64,000 nt of DNA, taken from Adiantum capillus-veneris. Its lineage: Eukaryota > Streptophyta > Polypodiopsida > Polypodiales > Pteridaceae. Of the stretch, positions 45,815-58,080 are shown piece by piece. Every line of letters begins with the position of its first letter. Positions within the stretch are counted from its first letter, which is position 1. The position numbers were made by a program, and so were the translations under genes. Location: contig CM043959.1 in assembly GCA_014529385.2 (NCBI GenBank), positions 6,230,466 through 6,294,465 of the forward strand, in the 5' to 3' direction. A model generated the notes under the pieces. It was not told where the DNA came from. It ran no database searches and worked only from the letters and a program-made list of their open reading frames with translations.

Positions 45815-46650
45815 ATATAAATGGAAGCAAAACTTGCTTGAAAAGTGAGCCAAACTTGCCAGAGGGCCTAGAGACTCGAATTGGGATGAAATTCAGTGTA
45901 GACAGCTAAGATTGGGATACTTCTTTAGCTCCAAACCATCAAATAGTCAAAATGTCAAGCAAATTCATCACCATCAAAGATCAAAAATAACAACCAAAAC
46001 CAAATACGGCAAAGTCAAACCAAATTGGGCCATAACTTGGGAAACTAGGAAAACTTGTCCAAATTTGAAATATATTTCACGAGTGTGTTAGGATAGGCTA
46101 TAGGAATGTGTACCCCAAGTTTCACCCAAAAAAGTATTCCAAGCATGGATCGTGCTCCATGTCCCCTTTTGAGCCTTTCTAGCCAAAGCCATACTATCAA
46201 GTCCCAAATGCCAAGAAACACCTAACCCTAAAGTTTCAAGTCATTTGAACTTCGAAATCCTATCCAAAATGCCAAATTTCTCCAAGTCTAAGAAAAATTT
46301 ATAACCAATGATCCAAATGCAAAAAGAATTAAACCATAGCATCCCCAAAGTATGCTTTATCATATGATATCACCAGAATTCCCATATGTGTTCCAAAATG
46401 GATCGCGATCCATGTCCCCCACAACCAAATCTGACCTTTAACCACATGACCTAGTGCTTGTAGTTGTTCTAGATACACTGGTGAAGTTTGGTCAAGTTTG
46501 GACTTTTTCTGATCAAGTTATGCTCATTTTTCATTCTATGGTAAAGTTTGCTTTTTTTTTTACTTTCTCAATAACTTTTTGGCCAAATTTAGGAGCTAAT
46601 CATGTGATTTTATGATGCCAAAATGCCTCGCAGAAGACCTAGAAAGCAGT
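45815..46650 (+). other. Degenerate non-coding repeat DNA with palindromic motif, right of the gypsy
   Basis: Two copies of the palindromic motif (46145-46166 and 46398-46420), about 253 bp apart, each preceded by a similar stretch ending in TTCCAA(A/G). It looks like a decayed tandem arrangement with units of about 250 bp. It probably belongs to the leader of an old LTR element (same motif at 49541 and 49824 in a leader of opposite orientation). Confidence 0.55.
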
Positions 46651-46769
46651 GAGAGGCGGCATGCAAATCGATACTTTTTCAGGTTACCTGCATGGGGCAC
46701 CAATTTCCAAAGGGCTCATGAGTTCCATATAGTACAACAGAGAGGCAACCTTGACAGATAAAGATGAAG

Positions 46770-46962
46770 AGACAGTAAAGGTCATAATCACCTCTAACCT
46801 AATCAATCAAGCCATCCACCTTCCTGTCGAAAACCATAATCTGCTATGAAGATAAAAGCAATAGATATCGACAAGGCTTTTGTCAAGTAGAAAGGCCACA
46901 AGTTCACTTACAAAGACCTGGTATACTCAGAGATAGAGTTGCCATTGTGGCTGATCTCACAA
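46770..46962 (+). pseudogene. Coding remnant, unrecognised
   Basis: Readable pieces such as LINQAIHLPVENHNLL and, in a second frame, KGHKFTYKDLVYSEIELPLW lie just left of the LTR-like repeat at 46966. It could be retroelement polyprotein interrupted by that repeat. No family assigned. Confidence 0.3.
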
Positions 46963-46965
46963 GAC

Positions 46966-47164
46966 TGTGAACAAACTTAGGACCGCCGGGGCATTTTTTC
47001 CCCCACGAGAAGGTTTTTCCCCCGTGCATTGTATATATGCCCATCACTCTAGGGCTATCTAATCTTTCCATTGCACACTAAGTAGTATACTCTCTACTGT
47101 GTGCCTTGAGCTTCCTTCGTCTTCTCCAAGTTGTGTGTGTTTTCCTGCAATTCTAATTCCAACA
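46966..47164 (+). repeat. Solo LTR-like copy of the 51026/54912 copia LTR
   Basis: Clear similarity to the LTRs at 51026-51252 and 54912-55139: the CTTAGG...CCCCCGTGCAT...CACTCTAGGG...CTAATTCCAACA order is the same. No matching internal region lies next to it and I found no target duplication, so it is a solo or truncated copy. Confidence 0.7.
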
Positions 47165-47674
47165 CTGGATCTCACATGTCAGATGTTGGTAAAGATCGCA
47201 AAGATGATCATCAATTGCATTACTACATTCAAGGACATTGAGGCAGCGGAGCATCCATGGCAGGTATTTCTTGAGGGAACAAAGGGCATATGCTAGAATA
47301 TGGAAACAAAAATTCCCAGTCGCAAAGTCATCATGGGGTTGTTTACCAAAGTCATGTTTCTGCCCTCGCAATATCTGCATACATTTGAAGAGGCGTCCAT
47401 GATAGGATTTTTTGAGATGGATTCCATCATCTTCAACCCCATGACAAAGGACCTGCTTGCCATCCAAATTGCCTATCAGAGCACATAAATGAACAATCCA
47501 TTCAAGGATTTTTCAGTCCAAGCAAAGATAGAGACTCGAGCAGAGAAGTTCAGACCCCTCACGAAGACAGTAGAAAAGAGGACTTTTGACTACCAACAAC
47601 TTAGGCTAATTAACCTAAAGACCAGATGTTGCCAAAGACAAAGACAAATCTTGTACGAGGACGACAGTTACTAG
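47165..47674 (+). pseudogene. Polyprotein 3' end before a polypurine tract, unrecognised
   Basis: One frame with stops at 47294-47296 (TAG) and 47486-47488 (TAA), ending with a TAG at 47672-47674. It includes IAKMIINCITTFKDIEAAEHP, SRKVIMGLFTKVMFLPSQYL and a basic tail. The polypurine tract and LTR start immediately after, so it is the C-terminal end of an LTR element's coding region. I do not recognise a domain; it does not show integrase, RNase H or W[VI]PK motifs. Confidence 0.4.
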
Positions 47675-47685
47675 GAAGGGGGGAA
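47673..47685 (+). other. Polypurine tract
   Basis: AGGAAGGGGGGAA directly before TGTTAGAAG. Almost the same as the purine run at 634-646 in E2. Confidence 0.75.
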
Positions 47686-48430
47686 TGTTAGAAGATGAAC
47701 TAGACGGGCGCCCTCCTAGTCGACCCCATCATCATGTGCCACAATTTTTTGATGGTTCATCATTATTTTTCCAAAAAATCCTTGTAAATATATGAGAATC
47801 TCTAATTTAATCCAAAAGATCTTTGAGCCAGCCTATGTAAAATCTGAGTTGTAAAGTCCAAATTTGAATCTGAGCCATGTAGACTAGTCATTGACCAACA
47901 GAAGCCCTAGGTATAAAGCTTAATTTTTGTAAGTTTGAAAGGAAACAATTATCATTATCAAGATTTTGAAGTTTTGGAGTGTATGACTAAGAGCGGCTAC
48001 TCTCCTGCCCATTGTAATCCATTTTCCTTGAGCTCTAGTAATTCAAATTCAATTTTGACACTTGCATTGGGTTCCTTGTCTAATGCTCTTTAATTTAAGT
48101 GTAATCATTGTCAAAAAAATTTGTGGTTCGTGATGTGTTAGCGAGCTAAATCGATTGTTTTGATTGCTTTGATGGTTGTTTTTTGATGTTTCGACCATAG
48201 GAGGCCATAGGATGACCATACCGGACTGCTCTGCTATAAATTTTAGGACCTTGATAATGATGGATCATGATTTTGGTACCTTGTCGGATTCCGACCAGAC
48301 TTGGTAGGATAGTGCCCCTAGGTGTCTTAGACCTCCTCCTAAAATTTTGTTGCATTTGGACTTTGTTTGAGTGCCAAAATGGCGTGACGATCGAGAGCCG
48401 TGACATAGGACATAGGCAGTTTGCTAGGTT
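47686..48430 (+). repeat. 3' LTR (E6), end lost by rearrangement
   Basis: It starts TGTTAGAAG after the purine tract and has a TATA-like GGTATAAAGC near 47911. From about 48120 to 48430 it matches, in inverted orientation, 50570-50880 of the E5 LTR. At 48430 the similarity ends abruptly and a minus-strand gag frame begins, so the true LTR end (CACTAACA type in E5) is missing. Confidence 0.6.
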
Positions 48431-49200
48431 TGGTTGGAACCATGTCAACAAGGCCGTTCCGTCCAAAGTCAAGTCAAATCCTTCATACTAGGTGTGGAAA
48501 TTATGCACTTGCTTGACTCCTCTTAAGACTATCTTGAATAGCAATACATGTGTGTGAGGATCCCCAGATCCACCATACTTCTTGCTTGCGCACTTGGCAA
48601 TTTGTGATGGTCTTATCCTTTGTGATTTAGCCATATATCTGATCATTCTTGGGTCTCTCACAATTACCTCTCTTCATTCTTCATATACTCATGGAGGAAA
48701 CCGGGGTGGAATCCTCTCTAATGTTTTTACGAGGTCTCTATCCCCAAATTTCATTGGGTTCTACACACTTATAAAATTTATTTGACCCCCAATTGTGATC
48801 CTATACATACCCATATAAATATAATCCATAGCAACTCTTGTGGATTTCTTGGTCGCAATGAACCTGGCATTTGGTTTGTTGATTAGAGGAGGTTTCTCTT
48901 CTAGGTCATCATCAACCTTAGCTTTAGACCCAATCATGCCCCACTTGTCAACTGTGTATGGGTCAAATACAACCCGATAACTCCATCATCATCAAAATCA
49001 CTATCTCCATTGTAATTTATAGGCACTAGATCCTTGAGTTCATTATGTCTGTTGTCTGCCCTGACACAATAATGCTCCATTGAGTCCTCGTAAATCTTGT
49101 CTCCCTACTCATTATCAAACAAGTATTGTAGTTGCATGAGTTTTATCTTTTGCTAGGCACTAGAGGTTCCATTGACCTCATCCATGTCCTTAAAACTCAT
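48431..49200 (-). pseudogene. E5 gag remnant, minus strand
   Basis: Reading the minus strand from the ATG at 49198-49200: MSFKDMDEVNGTSS, FDNE (stops in between), EHYCVRADNRHNELKDL, NYNGDSDFDDDG, then after a shift VVFDPYTVDKWGMIGSKAK and TRVAMDYIYMG. Further on comes the gag capsid pattern: RMIRYMAKSQRIRPSQIA, KYGGSGDPHTHVLLFKIVLR and LTLDGTALLTWFQ. The GDPHxH and AL-TWF motifs mark Retrotrans_gag. It is cut off at 48430 by the junction with a plus-strand LTR. Confidence 0.6.
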
Positions 49201-50374
49201 GTGGGTAGATCTCTAGACATGATTTGATAGAATGTGTCAGATGATGTATTCTAGCTTCCTTTCTAAGTGGCAATCCATGTTCCATCATATCTGGACCCCA
49301 AATTTGGCTTGATGATTACTTGCAATATGAGTAGTCCATTCCACCACTTATTTTTGAATTTGGAAAACTTTTTGTGGATCAAAAGCAAACTTTTGTGTCT
49401 ACCTTGCGACTTTTGACTAGCAACTGGTCTTTTGATGATTTGGTCAACTTTTTGGAGTTTTTTGCTATGGTGTCCTTTGCAAAAGTTGTCGCAATTGTTG
49501 TCTACTACTCACTGCTCAAATCTCAGATCTTGATGATCAAGGGGGACATGGATTGCAATCCATGTTTGACCACATTTGAACATGAAATTTGGTCAACTAT
49601 ATGCTTGCACTCTATAGATGTCCGATCTTCACTTGTTTTTGAATTTGGATTTCAAAAGTTAAAAAGCTCCAAATTTTGATCAATTTCCAAAGTTTTTGTC
49701 CCTTTTGCCCTAATTTCTTGATTTGAGTGAGTTTTTTGTTTTAATTTCTCACCAAAAGTGTATACTCTGTGATCTAGAACCACATTGGACCCAATCGTAT
49801 CAATTTCTGCTCAAAAAGTCACAGGGGGACATGGATCGCGAACCATGTTCCTACAGCAAATTGTATGAAACTTTTTAGATTAATTGTTTTGCATTTGGTT
49901 GTCCCCTTTTTGCATTTATTTTTGGGTTTAAATTAGCTTTTGAGTTCTCACCATCAAACTTTAAAATTTTCAGAGTTTATGGTCTTTCTTACCAAACTAT
50001 GGTTTTGGAAAAATTTACCTTGAATTTTTCAGTCCAATTTGATGGTTTTGGATGTTTCATAATCTACTAAGTGTTGAAATGAATTCTAGGAACAAAAACA
50101 AACAAACGGTACAAAATTGAAAGAAAAACGGATGATGGAATAATAGTTTTAAAGCATCGGAAAAAATGCAGACTGAAATGCTTTCATATCTCACTCACAA
50201 CTCCCTATGTCTCTCAAGAGTAGATCTAGCAAGTCCCCGACTTCTAGCCTCTACCAAGCACTAAACCGCAAGTCTAGCTGCTTGACTGCTAAAGTGTAAA
50301 CGGAATAGAAATCAAAATCAAAGGTCTCTAAAGTAAAAACTACGACTAGGTCACTCACCACCTAAGGATCACTA
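49201..50374 (-). other. E5 leader with two palindromic motifs
   Basis: About 1.2 kb between primer site and gag of the minus-strand element. It contains the palindromic motif at 49541-49564 and 49824-49847, 283 bp apart, both in the same orientation relative to the element. No gene. Confidence 0.6.
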
Positions 50375-50392
50375 TCCCTGACAACGGTGCCA
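50375..50392 (-). other. E5 primer binding site, tRNA-Asp type, decayed
   Basis: On the minus strand TGGCACCGTTGTCAGGGA follows the LTR end. It differs from TGGCGCCGTTGCCGGGGA by three transitions, two or three of them in CpG contexts, so it is the same primer type as E1. Confidence 0.7.
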
Positions 50393-50393
50393 A

Positions 50394-51025
50394 TGTTAGT
50401 GGGTCGCCTTGACGGACGTTTTTAGCATAGCTATTTGGAACTAACATAATATCAATACCCAGGGAAGCGACTCGAATGGGACACAGAGACTCTTTGAGGG
50501 TGTCAACCTCAAGAAGTGAACCTACAAAACGAAGCCATCTCTAGCACTAGCAAATCTATCACTCTCGAATCTGGCAAGCTACCTATGTCCTATGTCATTG
50601 CTCTCGATCGTCACGCCACTTCGGCACTCAAACGAAGTTGAAATGCAACAAAATTTTGGTCTAAGACACCTAGGGGCGCTATCCTACCAAGTTTGGTCGC
50701 AATCCAACAAGGTACCAAAATCACGATCCATCATGATCAAGGTCCTAAAAATTGAAACAGAGCAGTCCAAAATGGTCGCCCTATGTCTAGGAACACTCTC
50801 CTATGGTCGAAAAAACAACAACCATTAACATACTTAAAGCAGCTCATTTAGCTCGCTAACGCGTAGTCACGAACCACTTCAAAATGCCATGAGTGTCATA
50901 TAAAAGGAAAGAAGAGAATGCAACCCTACCAGTAGAATATAACAAGTAGAGAGCTATGGCAATATGGGATATCTAGGCAAGAGTTAGCATAGCAACAAAA
51001 AAACATGTGGAAGATTTGGGGGAGA
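50394..51025 (-). repeat. E5 5' LTR, upstream end cut by a copia element
   Basis: Read on the minus strand it ends CCCACTAACA at 50394, next to the primer site. Its middle part (50570-50880) is inverted relative to 48120-48430. The distal end runs into the copia LTR near 51026. Confidence 0.6.
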
Positions 51026-51252
51026 CTATTACCATATATGTGGTAGTGATGTGTGTGAGCACACTTAGGAATGTTGGGGCACTTTTTCCCTCACTAGGAT
51101 GTTTTCTCCCCCGTGCATTGTATACACACCACTCACTCTAGGGATGTCTTATCTCTCTATTTGTGCACTAAGCAATATACCCTATGTTGTCTACCTTGAG
51201 CTTCTTCACTTCTCTAAGTTGTGTATGTATCCCTATAACCCTAATTCCAACA
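51026..51252 (+). repeat. Decayed copia 5' LTR
   Basis: Similar to 54912-55139 and 46966-47164; ends ATTCCAACA. The exact start is unclear because the purine-rich stretch just left of it (GGGGGAGAC) also resembles the PPT side of the right LTR. Confidence 0.7.
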
Positions 51253-54200
51253 ATTGGTATCATCGTAGGTCATGCCCTCCTAGTACTATCGCTAGCACCC
51301 CTTTGCTCATGTTCTCAAATTTTTGTGAGCTTTGGCAAGCATCAACAACTAATACTTTGGGTAAGCTTGTAGAGCATGGTGTGCTCAAATTTTTCAGTCA
51401 AGCTCATTTTGGCCTTCGTTTCCACTACAAGGAGTACAACACAAGCAATTTTGTCCTTTTGTTGAAAAATTTCTATCACAACAATTTTCTATAGAAAAAA
51501 GTTCCTTAAAATACTCTTTGGGTTGTGCTATATAGTGCACATTTTATTCCTACCATGTTTTTCCTCTTTTGGGGTAGTTTTTACATCAGGTGTATTCAAT
51601 TTTGCCATGGTTGACAACAACACACATGTTTTAAAATGTTTGCTCTATTGAGGATAAATTGGATGGGGATAATTACCCAATGTGGGCTTACATGATGATG
51701 CATGTTCTTATTTCAAAGGGATTTTAGAATGTTGTGTAGGGCATTGATGTACGTCCACCTTCTGTGGATATAGGCTCTGTTGAGGATGTTGCGGGTTTTA
51801 AAGCAGATCTATTGTTGCTATAGTTGTTTTGCCTACAATTGAGCAACTTTTTTGGGATGTTAGAGATCCGCATGCTCATGCATTATTGCAATATCTATGA
51901 AGCGCACATTACTCCTCACCTTCACTCATCAAAATCAACAAAATATGCTCAAGATACTCTAGCAAGTCTTTATGCAAGTTGCAATGAGGCTTTGTAAAGA
52001 GCTGGAGTTTAAGATTATTGAAGAGGAAGATGAAAATGGACATTTTTCTTGATGATATCAAGGATATCAATGAACAACTCATTTCTATAAGCAAATTCAT
52101 TTCTGACAGTTCACTTGTACAAATTGTTCTAGATGCATTGCTAGAATCTTACCAAGTTTTTGCTAGTACTTGGAGACCTATGAGCCAAGGAATCCTCAAG
52201 CTGTCAAGTTTGTGCATTAGTCCCATTGCTATTAAGGAGTCACTTTGAAGAAATAGCATGGCTAAATAGTGTGCAATTGAGCAGGCTTTTGTTGCTTCTC
52301 AAAGAGGACGTGGTAACATAAATGCATCCACTTCTGGTGGTTCTTTTACAAGTAGCACATCACCTGTGTCTAGTGCTTCTACTGGTAGCAACTTGTCTTG
52401 AAATTCTGGTGAAAAATACAAGAGGAAGGTGAGTTTCCATTATTGCAAGGCTAATGATCACTTAATAAAGCAATGCCTAAGTTGAAGGCAAAAGAAGCCA
52501 GCAACAAAGAGGTTGGATCTTCTACAAGTGCAATTAATGCAAAATTTTCTATAAATGGAGATTTTGATGATGATTTAGATGTAGAATGGCCATTAAATGC
52601 AAAGTGTACTTATGATCCTTTTGTCCATGATACATGTATCTTAGTTGTTGTAGATTCACATATTTGGTACTTTGATAGTAGTGCTACAAAGGACATTATT
52701 TACATTGTGACTTATTTACCTCTCTCAAGGTTGTCCCTCATGGGAATATGATCACTTGTGCCAACAATGCCTCTTATTTGGTTAAGGAAGTTGGAAAGAA
52801 TGGTAGTTCTTTCACACTTGTTGATACACTTATGTACCAAGGTTAAAAAAAGAACCTTTTTTGTATGTGCACTTACAAGACTTGGTATTGTTGCCAAATT
52901 TGTGGATGCCATGTGTACAATTCATGATCTTAATTTTGGTGATGAAATTGTTGCTGTGGGTCTTTATAAGCTCACTTTATATGACAAGTGTGGTCAAAAT
53001 TTTGAAAATGCAAATGCAATACTTTGGCGTGCAACTTTTGGGCATCTGAGTTTTGCTCGTTTGATGCATTTGTAGAAATTTGATATGGTTTCTTCATTGC
53101 CACCTCTTGGAGCACCTTCTAAGCATGTTTGTGAAGGTTATGTTTTGGGTTAGATGCATTGTTCAAAGTTTCCAAAGTATGGTTTATTAAGGGCTACATG
53201 CAGAGTACAACTTGTGCATAATGATGTTTGTGGACCTATGCAAACTCCATCCTTGGGTAATTACCTATACTAAGTTTGAAGTGTTCTCGTTCTTCAAACA
53301 ATTTTTGGTTATGGTTGAAAATGCCTCTAAATGTATCACGAGCACCCTCCGTTCATATTGAGGGGGAGAGTATGTCTCATGAGCTTAATGCATTTTTGGT
53401 TATTCATGGGATAAAACACCTATATAGTGCCATATACACCTCAAAAAAATGGTGTTGCTGAAAGAAAAAACAAGTCGCTTACAAAGATGGCACGATATAT
53501 GTATGGTCAAGAGTCAAGATTTACCACATTCGTTTTGGCTTGAGGCTGTCATGTGTGCTACTCATGTACTTATGAGGTGTCCTACCAAAGCCTTGCATCC
53601 TAAGAGAAGCATGGCATAATAAGAGTCCATCTATTGATCACATGCGAGTACTGGTTGCTTAGCTTTTGCTTTGGTACCACAAAAGCAATGCAAAAAATTG
53701 GATGATAAGACTGTCAAATGCATTTTTGTTGGTTACACTCCTGAAATCAAGGGCTATAGGTTGGACCATTCGCAAAAAAAAGCGTATTTTAATTTCACGA
53801 GATGTTGTATTTGTGGAGGATTCCATAAAACCTTCGTTATCATGTACCAAATATAATAATGTAAGCTCACATGACATTTATGACACTCTGTTGCCTCTTT
53901 TTAATGGTGGAAACTTGAATGTAGGTTCCAGTGAGACAATTGTATAGCCTATGGGGGTTCTCAAAAATGTCACAAGTCAGCCTATTACTATAACGCAAAT
54001 GTACATGATGTACTTGATGTGGAAAGGGCTGAGAATGAAGAGGCTAGGGGTATGCCTAAATGGCTAGTGCATACCTTGCATGGCAATAAATTGGATGCAC
54101 TTCTGTCTAGTCGTACTCGTTCAGGTTCTCACCATGCATCTTATGCATCAAATTGTTATGCTTTGGCTATTTATAGTTTATGTGATGAAGAGGAACCTCT

Positions 54201-54911
54201 TTCTTTTGATGAAGCACATAATTCAAACCGGGAATTTAGAAAATTGGATGGATGCAATGGAAACAAAATATGATGCACATGACGCCGAATGGTCAAATTG
54301 GTCACTACAAGGCGAGACTTGTTGCAAAATGTTATGCATAGCAAAAAAGATTTGACTATGAAGGCACTCTTGCTCCCACTTGTCGTATGACAACCATTCA
54401 TTTTCTATGTGAATTGGTAGCTTATTTTGGATGAACGTACATCAATCAAACATTGTATTGAATGGTGATATATTTGAAGAAGTATATGTAACAACATTGC
54501 AATTTTGTGAATACAGGACAAGAAAATAAAGTATGCAAATGCAAGAGAGCTTTATATAGTTTGAAGTAGTCTCCTCGTTCTTGGCATGAGAAAGCTAACA
54601 CTCGTTTGGTTAAACAAGGCTTTGGTGATAGTCCAACTGAAAGCACATTGTATGTAAAATGTGAGGGTGATTGAGATGCATTATCACTATGTCAAGGAAA
54701 GATTCTCAATAGGAGATATCAGCTTGGCTTATGTGCCGACACATGACAACCTTGCGGATCTGTTCACAAAGGCATTGCCTCATGAGAAATTTGAAGCTTT
54801 CTGCAAAGCGTTGGGCTTGCTTTCCTTCGTGGATTAATCATCTCCTTAGGGCATGGCACTTCCCTATACACTATGTGCCAATTCTCATTCCCCGCATCAC
54901 TTCCATGGGGG
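51253..54911 (+). pseudogene. Decayed copia gag-pol
   Basis: Recognisable pieces in order: gag helix FLDDIKDINEQLISISKFI (52018-52248); a damaged knuckle HYCKANDHLIKQC near 52440; protease-like SHIWYFDSSATKDI (about 52650); integrase GHLSFARLMHL and VHNDVCGPMQTPSLG (about 53040-53265); VAERKNKSLTKMARYMYG (about 53450); the RNase H end (54690-54837) with AYVPTHDNLADLFTKALPHEKF and a natural TAA. The RT centre is missing. Frames change many times, so it is dead. Confidence 0.75.
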
Positions 54912-55139
54912 ATTTGTTATTGTATATGTGGGAGTGATGTGTCTGAACATACTTAGGGCCATCACATCACTTTTTCCCTCACTAGGAGGTTTTTCCCCCG
55001 TGCATGTATATATGCCCATCATTCTAGGGCTATCTTATCTTTCTATGTGGACACTAAGCAATATACTCTTTATTGTGTGCCTTTAGCTTCTCCATCTTCT
55101 CCAAGCTATGTGTGCATCACTCCAACCCTAATTCCAATA
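54912..55139 (+). repeat. Decayed copia 3' LTR
   Basis: Follows the RNase H end and a CATGGGGGA purine run. Ends ATTCCAATAG, where the other copies have ATTCCAACA. Confidence 0.7.
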
Positions 55140-55396
55140 GAAATGAGCACTAAGAGGGGCTTAGATGGTCCTTCAACTAGCTAATGGAAATATTTCAAAA
55201 CCCATGGGACTTAGTTAGGGCATTGCAATCACTAGTTGTGGGGTGAAATATACACACACATTTTTCATTGTGGACTTTGGCAGGAACCCCAACTATGAAG
55301 TGATCTTAGGATGACCTTTAATGAGACAAATTATGGTTGTCCAAGATTGGGGCGATGGATACATCTATTTGCATCATGTTCTATAACCTAGTTTTG
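55140..55396 (+). pseudogene. Retropepsin C-terminal remnant (E4)
   Basis: One frame reads YTHTFFIVDFGRNPNYEVILG, a TGA at the place of the usual Arg, then PLMRQIMVVQDWGDGYIYLHH. This is the EVILGRP...R-x-x-VVQDW ending of plant gypsy-type proteases. The stop fits CGA-to-TGA deamination. It is directly right of the copia 3' LTR. Confidence 0.65.
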
Positions 55397-56085
55397 TGAT
55401 AAAAATGGTTATGACCTTGGGTCAGTAAGGACAATTCAACTCATTAAGGACTAAACTAAGCTTTTGCCTAAGATAATGAACACATTGTAATCCTATGAGG
55501 AGCTTGCAAAGCTAGTCTGTTCACAAGCTTTCTCCAAGCTGCTAGCAATTTTAAAGGCAAAGGTAAGAGTCCTCCTATCCCTATATATCTATAAGCTCAC
55601 AGGGCAAAAAAAAGTATCAAGAAGAAGTCCCAAAAAAGACACCACAATCAACCCACACCCAACAAAAATTGAAGGCTATTCCAACAAGAGCTAAAAATGA
55701 TTCAAGGTGGGTACCCAAGTGCTCTTTACCAACTCAAAAGTAGCCAACCATGAGACAAAGTTCAATAAGTTCAACGACTTCTTACTCAATTCACAATACA
55801 ACGTGAAGTGGATCTCCCTCAAGCCTCTGAAAACAAAGCATTGTATGCATCTACATCAACCTATCCAAAAGAAGTACCCCCATTGAGGAAAGAAGTGTGC
55901 ACATAACCTAGCAAGGTAAGATTAAAGGTTATGGGGTGCCAAAAGCACTAGTCCAAGCCCAAAAGCTAAGTGATGGTGATGAATGTAGATGGGTGAACAA
56001 CAAAGAAACAAACGCCAATGTGGTTAGTGGAGGGCTCACCACAAAAGTGATTGATTGCACAAGAGAGTTATGAAGGTCAAAAGAT
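55397..56085 (+). pseudogene. E4 polyprotein tail with W/GVPK motifs
   Basis: Downstream of the protease remnant are NDSRWVPKCSLPTQK (Trp codon at 55708-55710) and, in another frame, GKIKGYGVPKALVQAQ (GVPK at 55933-55944, where one base change would account for the loss of Trp). The order protease then W[VI]PK is the same as in E1 and E3. Frames are broken by stops. A third instance of the arrangement, in a different element. Confidence 0.5.
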
Positions 56086-56378
56086 TTTATGGGTACCGGT
56101 TCCACAATGAGAGATACCCCTCCCCGGGGGTCTACACATAAAATATACAATTTAAACCTTTATACAATTTTCAATATACATCAGAGTTGCAGAAGCGTTT
56201 GCATAGGGGAGAAGCTCTCAACACCCGACCAAGCATGGAGTTTAGGCTATGAGCCGGACTGCATCCAGAGGTACCTAGCGACTAGTGCTATACCCCTGAA
56301 TGGGTGTTATGAATGAAAGTGAACTCAAGAAAAATATAAACATTGTGAAGGGTGAATATATGTGTACACCATGTTGCG

Positions 56379-56420
<42 letters not shown>

Positions 56421-58080
56421 AGTAAAGGGTGAAATAGAGTGCACAAAGACGTGAGAGAATGACAACAGAGAATCTTTCAATGTCCCATCTAAATGAAACA
56501 TCCAACCATGTATTAATGCAATGATAAAATCTGGGTATACCATAACATCAAAAAGTTTATGACAAAATAACTAGCAGAGCATCGGACCCTGTGTAGGGAT
56601 CGACCGGTCCACCCATCCACTTCCGCTCTACTACGGATAGAGTTTCGCTTCGCCGAGAGTGAGACAGAACACCTCCAACCTACCTGAGCCAGACATAAGT
56701 TGAGGCCGCTTCGCCTCCCTCCATGAACCCGAGCTCTGAAAGAATCCCAAGTACCAGTAGGTGGTAGGGTATCACCACCAACCATACCAGTTTAGGTGCC
56801 ACGCCTCTTCGATGCCCATCACTGGGTGTTTAGACAAAGCCAAGGCAAAATCTCCGACGCGTTAGCCATGTAGGTCATTCAACCCACGACGCACTAACCA
56901 TGTAGATGAGCCTAACAAAAAGAAGAAGACCTAGACAACACCCCGATCCAGCAAAGCCCTAGGTCAACAACCCCTTTTGTCTAAGGCTAAGTGATGTAGG
57001 TGATCCTAGTCTTGTAGCAACGCTTCCATGAGAAACACAACACGTGAGTTCAAACACAATAGCACTTTTCATATGCACAAACAATTTTTTCCAAGCAGTT
57101 AGACTGTACAGGGTCTCTACCCTTACACGTCTATCATAAACCATCCATATTACTTCATGATCTAATTCCAAAACCGTATACCATAATCCAATCACTTCAC
57201 ACGGGTGAGCACTCCACCCAACTTGGGTGAGGCACAACCAATTCTGCATAACCACTTTAAAAACATAACATGGCTGCAAAAATTTCGGCAGCATAATCAT
57301 GTCCAAAAAAAAAAACCAAGAGCCACACCGGCTTCCACCATAAAATCACAACCATAATCCATGAGGGAATATCAGCCCATATTCACAATGAACCAACTCC
57401 CACACTTGGAGTTTGACATATCCCCTGCAATCAATCGGAGTCCACACACATATGACTATTAAGACATGAGTTTTTCATGCATAAAAGGAGTCTGACCAGC
57501 AACTAAACATGATATAAAAATTTAATTTTGACAACATCAACCATGCAAAGTTGATGCATCACATCTGCACTTCACCTCTCTAGCACATAGGGCTAGTTTT
57601 GACCTAGAAAGGTGGAAAGAAATCATAACCATGCACATGAGACATCCACATCAATCCTTAAGGTTCATACATCACATGGTAACATTCCATCACCATAAAC
57701 ATGATGCAAAACAACTCCGACCTTTAAGTCAACCATAAACTATAACTTCACACATATGTATGCAAACAACTTTTTGACATTTTCGGGAGCAAGCATAGCA
57801 TGCAATGAAAGTATTTGACCTCAAACTGATGCATCAAGTTCAACTACATAATATAGACTAGCACTCTATCACATCACCTTACCCATATGATACTTATACA
57901 AAAAACGGTAACCCAAAAAGAAAGCCACTTTAATCATGTCTGCCTATGCGATTCGGGTTGTCTAACCATATACCCTCACATAAGTTTATGGACATCTAAT
58001 AACTGAAATCAGCTCAACAAAACAAACCATAAATCATACATAAGTAGCTCGGTTAACTCACGACGTCATATGGTACTCCC
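56086..58080. other. No recognised gene
   Basis: AT-rich DNA with a (GA)n tract at about 56384-56415 and a GC-richer stretch at 56540-57000. Open frames on the minus strand here (56513-56785, 56959-57306) show no domain. Nothing is called. Confidence 0.5.

Larger units (their letters stand above)
51026..55139 (+). mobile_element. Decayed Ty1/copia element
   Basis: About 4.1 kb between two similar short LTRs (51026-51252 and about 54912-55139). A primer site TGGTATCATCG follows the left LTR and a purine run CATGGGGGA precedes the right one. The inside has copia gag, protease, integrase and RNase H fragments, with most of the RT deleted and many stops. It is much older than the copia at 21646. 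Confidence 0.75.
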
